This document shows, in pieces, positions 4,662 through 6,859 of a stretch of 6,859 nt of DNA. Within the stretch, counting starts at the first letter, position 1; each line of letters opens with the position of its first letter. Both the position numbers and the translations under genes were made by a program. The stretch is from Microcaldota archaeon. Lineage in GTDB: Archaea > Micrarchaeota > Micrarchaeia > Anstonellales > Anstonellaceae. Where the stretch lies: positions 1 through 6,859 of the forward strand of contig JAOAKE010000043.1 of the NCBI GenBank assembly GCA_026413805.1. Reading direction: 5' to 3'. The notes under the pieces were generated by a model. It had not been told where the DNA came from. It saw nothing but the letters and a program-made list of their open reading frames with translations, and made no database searches.

Positions 4662-6824
4662 ATGAAGGGAATAAACGTGAGGAAAATAGCGGCCTTTGCT
4701 GGCGCAGCTGTCCTCGGTTTGTCCGCCCTTGCTGTGGCTGACGTAGTTTACGGCAGCACTCAGCTTGTGGACCAAAGCGGGCAGCCGACGGTCAAGATCT
4801 TCGTCGGCAGCAAGGCGGCGATTTCCGACGGTGTGGCAGCAGCCAACATCGCTGCGAAAATCGCCAACGAGGCATACAAGAGCTCAACTCTTACTGCCTC
4901 GGTCAGCGGAACTCCAACCTGCACGGTTGGCGCAGGAGTAGGCGGAAGTGGAACCTGCCCAATAATTGAAAGCAGCAAGAAGGTTACACTTGAAGTCACT
5001 GTGCCAGGGACCATTGCGGGTGTGCATGAGTTCAAGACGCTGATAACTGACACGATTGACAGGACATTGGCAAACCGCAACACAACAAGGTCAGAAGATA
5101 AATACGTAGCTAGCAGAGGAGACTCGGACACCGCAGGACAGATTACCTCTCCGCTAAGGGGAGTAAGTACTGAAGAAAACACCCCAAGGGCAAGCCTCCT
5201 TTACAGAATTGGCTCTGACCAATTCACTGGATTTGCCGACTACCAAGTAGTGGACACCGAAGCAGTCACAACCACCTACACTGAGCAGCAGGCATTCTAC
5301 ATCGGAAGCACCACTAACGGAGTAAAATATGATGGAGGAAGCAACTTCAGGGACATCGTAGTTAACCAATACAAAGCTGCGGCTTACTCGGTTAAGTTCG
5401 TTGGCAACGACTACGGCATTCCAGTGTGCACAGGGGATCTCGACACTAGCGCCTCTGATGACTGGACCAGCTGTGGCGTGGGCTCTAATGCAAGAACCGA
5501 CAGGCACAGGGTAAAGATAAAGTTCCTTGGCGAGGAGTGGATAATAAGCCAGATGAATGACCCTGGCTTGACAGTTGCAAGCCAAGTCAACGTAACTGCC
5601 GGTGGTGAAATAAAGCTTGCCAAGGAGGCAAAATACGGCATAATCAATGTCGGAGAGACCATGGATGCAGGCACCTTCAAGATTCGCCTGTCAGACATTT
5701 CGCAAGCAGTGGGGTCGCAGAACACTCACCCAGCGATCATTGACGTGCTTGACGCCAATGGAGCTGTGGTTAAGCAGGTCCAGATAACCCCAGGCAGCAC
5801 CGAGACTGTGACACAAAGCGGCACCACCAACAGTGTCAAGATCCATGTATATGACACTGCACCTGGTTATACACTCCAGGCAAAGTGGGCTGAGATTGCA
5901 GTCTATGCAGATGAGATAACCTTGAAGAATGGGGCAAGATACAACCTCGTTTCTTCATCAGACCCTGATGACAAATACTTCAAGGTTTCTCTCCTGTGGA
6001 AGAATAAGGACTACACTGGATCCTCTACTGGAAGTAGCACCAAGGCTGACTCCCTGCGCGAGATTGTAGTATACGACATTGAAAGCTTTGACAACAAGGT
6101 CGCTCCAGGAGGCGTATACAACTTCCTTAAGAAAAAGCCCACCTTCAAGCTGACCTACAAGGGCCTTGACCTGACCGAGGAGGACTACCAGCCACTTGTG
6201 CTATCTGCAACTTCTCCAACCACCTTGAATAGAGTGGCAACCACGTCAGGAGACACTGTATGTGTGGAGGGAGGAGACTACACCTATACTGATGCCAAGT
6301 TTATAGAGATAAAGACAAGTGGACAGGCACTCCTTGGAGGAACTGGGTCAAACTTGGTTGCAGGCGGCATAATGGTAGACAGGGTTCTGTATGACCCGAT
6401 TGGCAGAGCAGGATCATCCGACCTTCCAAACGGGACATACAACCAGACAAGTAACAGCTCTCTTTGGTCTCCTAAGCTCTTCTGGAATGTTCCAGGAAGG
6501 GACTGCTGGAACTGGGCTAACCTTACTGGAAAGATATCCTCAGACCCGAAGAGCCTGAGTAATGAATCCGACGCCGTCAGGTTTGAAACTGCGGGCAGCA
6601 ACACTGCTGCGCTTGGAGGAATCTTCTTCAGCAACAACTCAACTGGAATTGACCCAAGTTTGACAGCTTTCAACGGAGCCATAATCTTGAAGGAGGACGC
6701 TGGATACTATGGAACCAGCAGCAACAACCTCGTCTATGCTGTGCACAACTCCCCCAAGATCTTCTATAACCTTTCTGATTTCTTCGTATTCCATGTTTGT
6801 GCCCACAATCGTTATCTTTACTGA
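4662..6824 (+). CDS. S-layer-type surface protein (MJ0822-like family), 3' end replaced at a chimeric junction
   Basis: The frame codes 720 residues. An N-terminal signal peptide is clear: basic MKGINVRK, hydrophobic core IAAFAGAAVLGLSALAVA (9-26), cleavage probably after AVA 26 or a few residues later. The following stretch, TVKIFVGSKAAISDGVAAAN then IAAKIANEAYKS (43-74), resembles the N-terminal domain of methanococcal S-layer proteins. The rest is Thr/Ser/Gly-rich, beta-type extracellular sequence. Nine N-X-S/T sequons are present (N140, 310, 590, 594, 598, 620, 634, 658, 659), seven of them in 590-661. Six cysteines occur in the genuine part (87, 99, 256, 271, 534, 615), suggesting disulfides. 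The protein would form or join the cell's surface lattice. From about base 6720 (residue ~687) the sequence is antisense to a DUF211 fragment, so the last ~34 residues (ending HVCAHNRYLY) and the stop are very probably not native. The true C-terminus is missing. The strong promoter and ribosome binding site fit high expression. Confidence 0.85.
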   Translation: MKGINVRKIAAFAGAAVLGLSALAVADVVYGSTQLVDQSGQPTVKIFVGSKAAISDGVAAANIAAKIANEAYKSSTLTASVSGTPTCTVGAGVGGSGTCPIIESSKKVTLEVTVPGTIAGVHEFKTLITDTIDRTLANRNTTRSEDKYVASRGDSDTAGQITSPLRGVSTEENTPRASLLYRIGSDQFTGFADYQVVDTEAVTTTYTEQQAFYIGSTTNGVKYDGGSNFRDIVVNQYKAAAYSVKFVGNDYGIPVCTGDLDTSASDDWTSCGVGSNARTDRHRVKIKFLGEEWIISQMNDPGLTVASQVNVTAGGEIKLAKEAKYGIINVGETMDAGTFKIRLSDISQAVGSQNTHPAIIDVLDANGAVVKQVQITPGSTETVTQSGTTNSVKIHVYDTAPGYTLQAKWAEIAVYADEITLKNGARYNLVSSSDPDDKYFKVSLLWKNKDYTGSSTGSSTKADSLREIVVYDIESFDNKVAPGGVYNFLKKKPTFKLTYKGLDLTEEDYQPLVLSATSPTTLNRVATTSGDTVCVEGGDYTYTDAKFIEIKTSGQALLGGTGSNLVAGGIMVDRVLYDPIGRAGSSDLPNGTYNQTSNSSLWSPKLFWNVPGRDCWNWANLTGKISSDPKSLSNESDAVRFETAGSNTAALGGIFFSNNSTGIDPSLTAFNGAIILKEDAGYYGTSSNNLVYAVHNSPKIFYNLSDFFVFHVCAHNRYLY

Positions 6825-6859
6825 TTCAGTTTCTTGATCGATTTCAGAAAGAGTTATAT
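6720..6859 (-). CDS. DUF211 (MTH889-like) protein fragment, truncated at both ends
   Basis: Read on the minus strand from 6857 to 6720, 46 codons give ITLSEIDQET, then ESVKITIVGT, then YEEIRKVIEDLGG and VVHSIDEVVA. These match, from memory, the conserved second half of archaeal DUF211 proteins such as MTH889 (VNITLMEIDKETEN ... GGSIHSVDEVVAG). The family is a small ferredoxin-like, oligomer-forming archaeal protein of unclear function. The N-terminal ~35 residues lie off the contig. Past 6720 the frame stays open to a TGA at 6639-6641, but the residues there (SIVSSVLLQDYGS) are just the antisense of the S-layer gene. So the native gene is cut at about 6714-6722. It has no start or stop of its own here. 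Confidence 0.85.

Noticed and set aside
6639..6719. Extension of the minus-strand DUF211 frame to TGA at 6639-6641
   Set aside because: These codons are antisense to convincing S-layer sequence and lose DUF211 resemblance, so the open frame is fortuitous.
1..6859. CRISPR arrays, tRNA or rRNA genes, insertion sequences
   Set aside because: No repeat-spacer pattern, cloverleaf, rRNA signature or transposase was seen. The only transposon-like sequence is the library adapter.

Overview
The window looks like an assembled contig from an uncultivated archaeon, plausibly a DPANN-type lineage (lineage is inference). The archaeal signs are: A/T-rich TATA boxes with a purine-rich BRE-like element, a GAGGTGA ribosome binding site, a secreted surface protein resembling the methanococcal MJ0822-type S-layer family, tandem Cdc48-type AAA+ modules, and a fragment of the archaeal DUF211 (MTH889-like) family. 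Both ends appear artificial. Bases 1-15 are Tn5/Nextera mosaic-end adapter. The last ~140 bases are a reverse-oriented DUF211 fragment joined into the middle of the S-layer gene, most simply a chimeric join.

Layout: (1) 17-463 (+), the 3' end of a GH57 glycosidase gene cut by the contig edge. (2) 460-1521 (-), a 353-residue protein I do not recognise, convergent with GH57; the two genes share one CTAG palindrome for both stop codons. (3) 1522-1667, a divergent promoter region with a leaderless-type promoter on the minus strand and a TATA box plus Shine-Dalgarno on the plus strand. (4) 1668-4337 (+), a large membrane protein with about ten predicted transmembrane segments followed by two Cdc48/VAT-like AAA+ modules. 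(5) 4338-4661, a gene-poor stretch with oligo-T tracts, a strong TATA box and a ~145-nt leader. The leader holds two interleaved perfect inverted repeats (pseudoknot order) ending next to the ribosome binding site, and a possible 31-codon upstream ORF. (6) 4662-6824 (+), an S-layer-type protein whose genuine sequence ends near 6720. (7) 6720-6859 (-), the DUF211 fragment.

The window does not show one obvious pathway. The most original gene is the membrane-embedded tandem AAA+ ATPase. It carries a polytopic domain where Cdc48 has its soluble N domain, has no protease domain or HbYX tail, and its second module has lost the pore-loop aromatic-GES motif while keeping its ATPase motifs. A membrane-protein extraction or remodelling role is an inference. 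The most interesting regulatory element is the structured leader of the S-layer gene.
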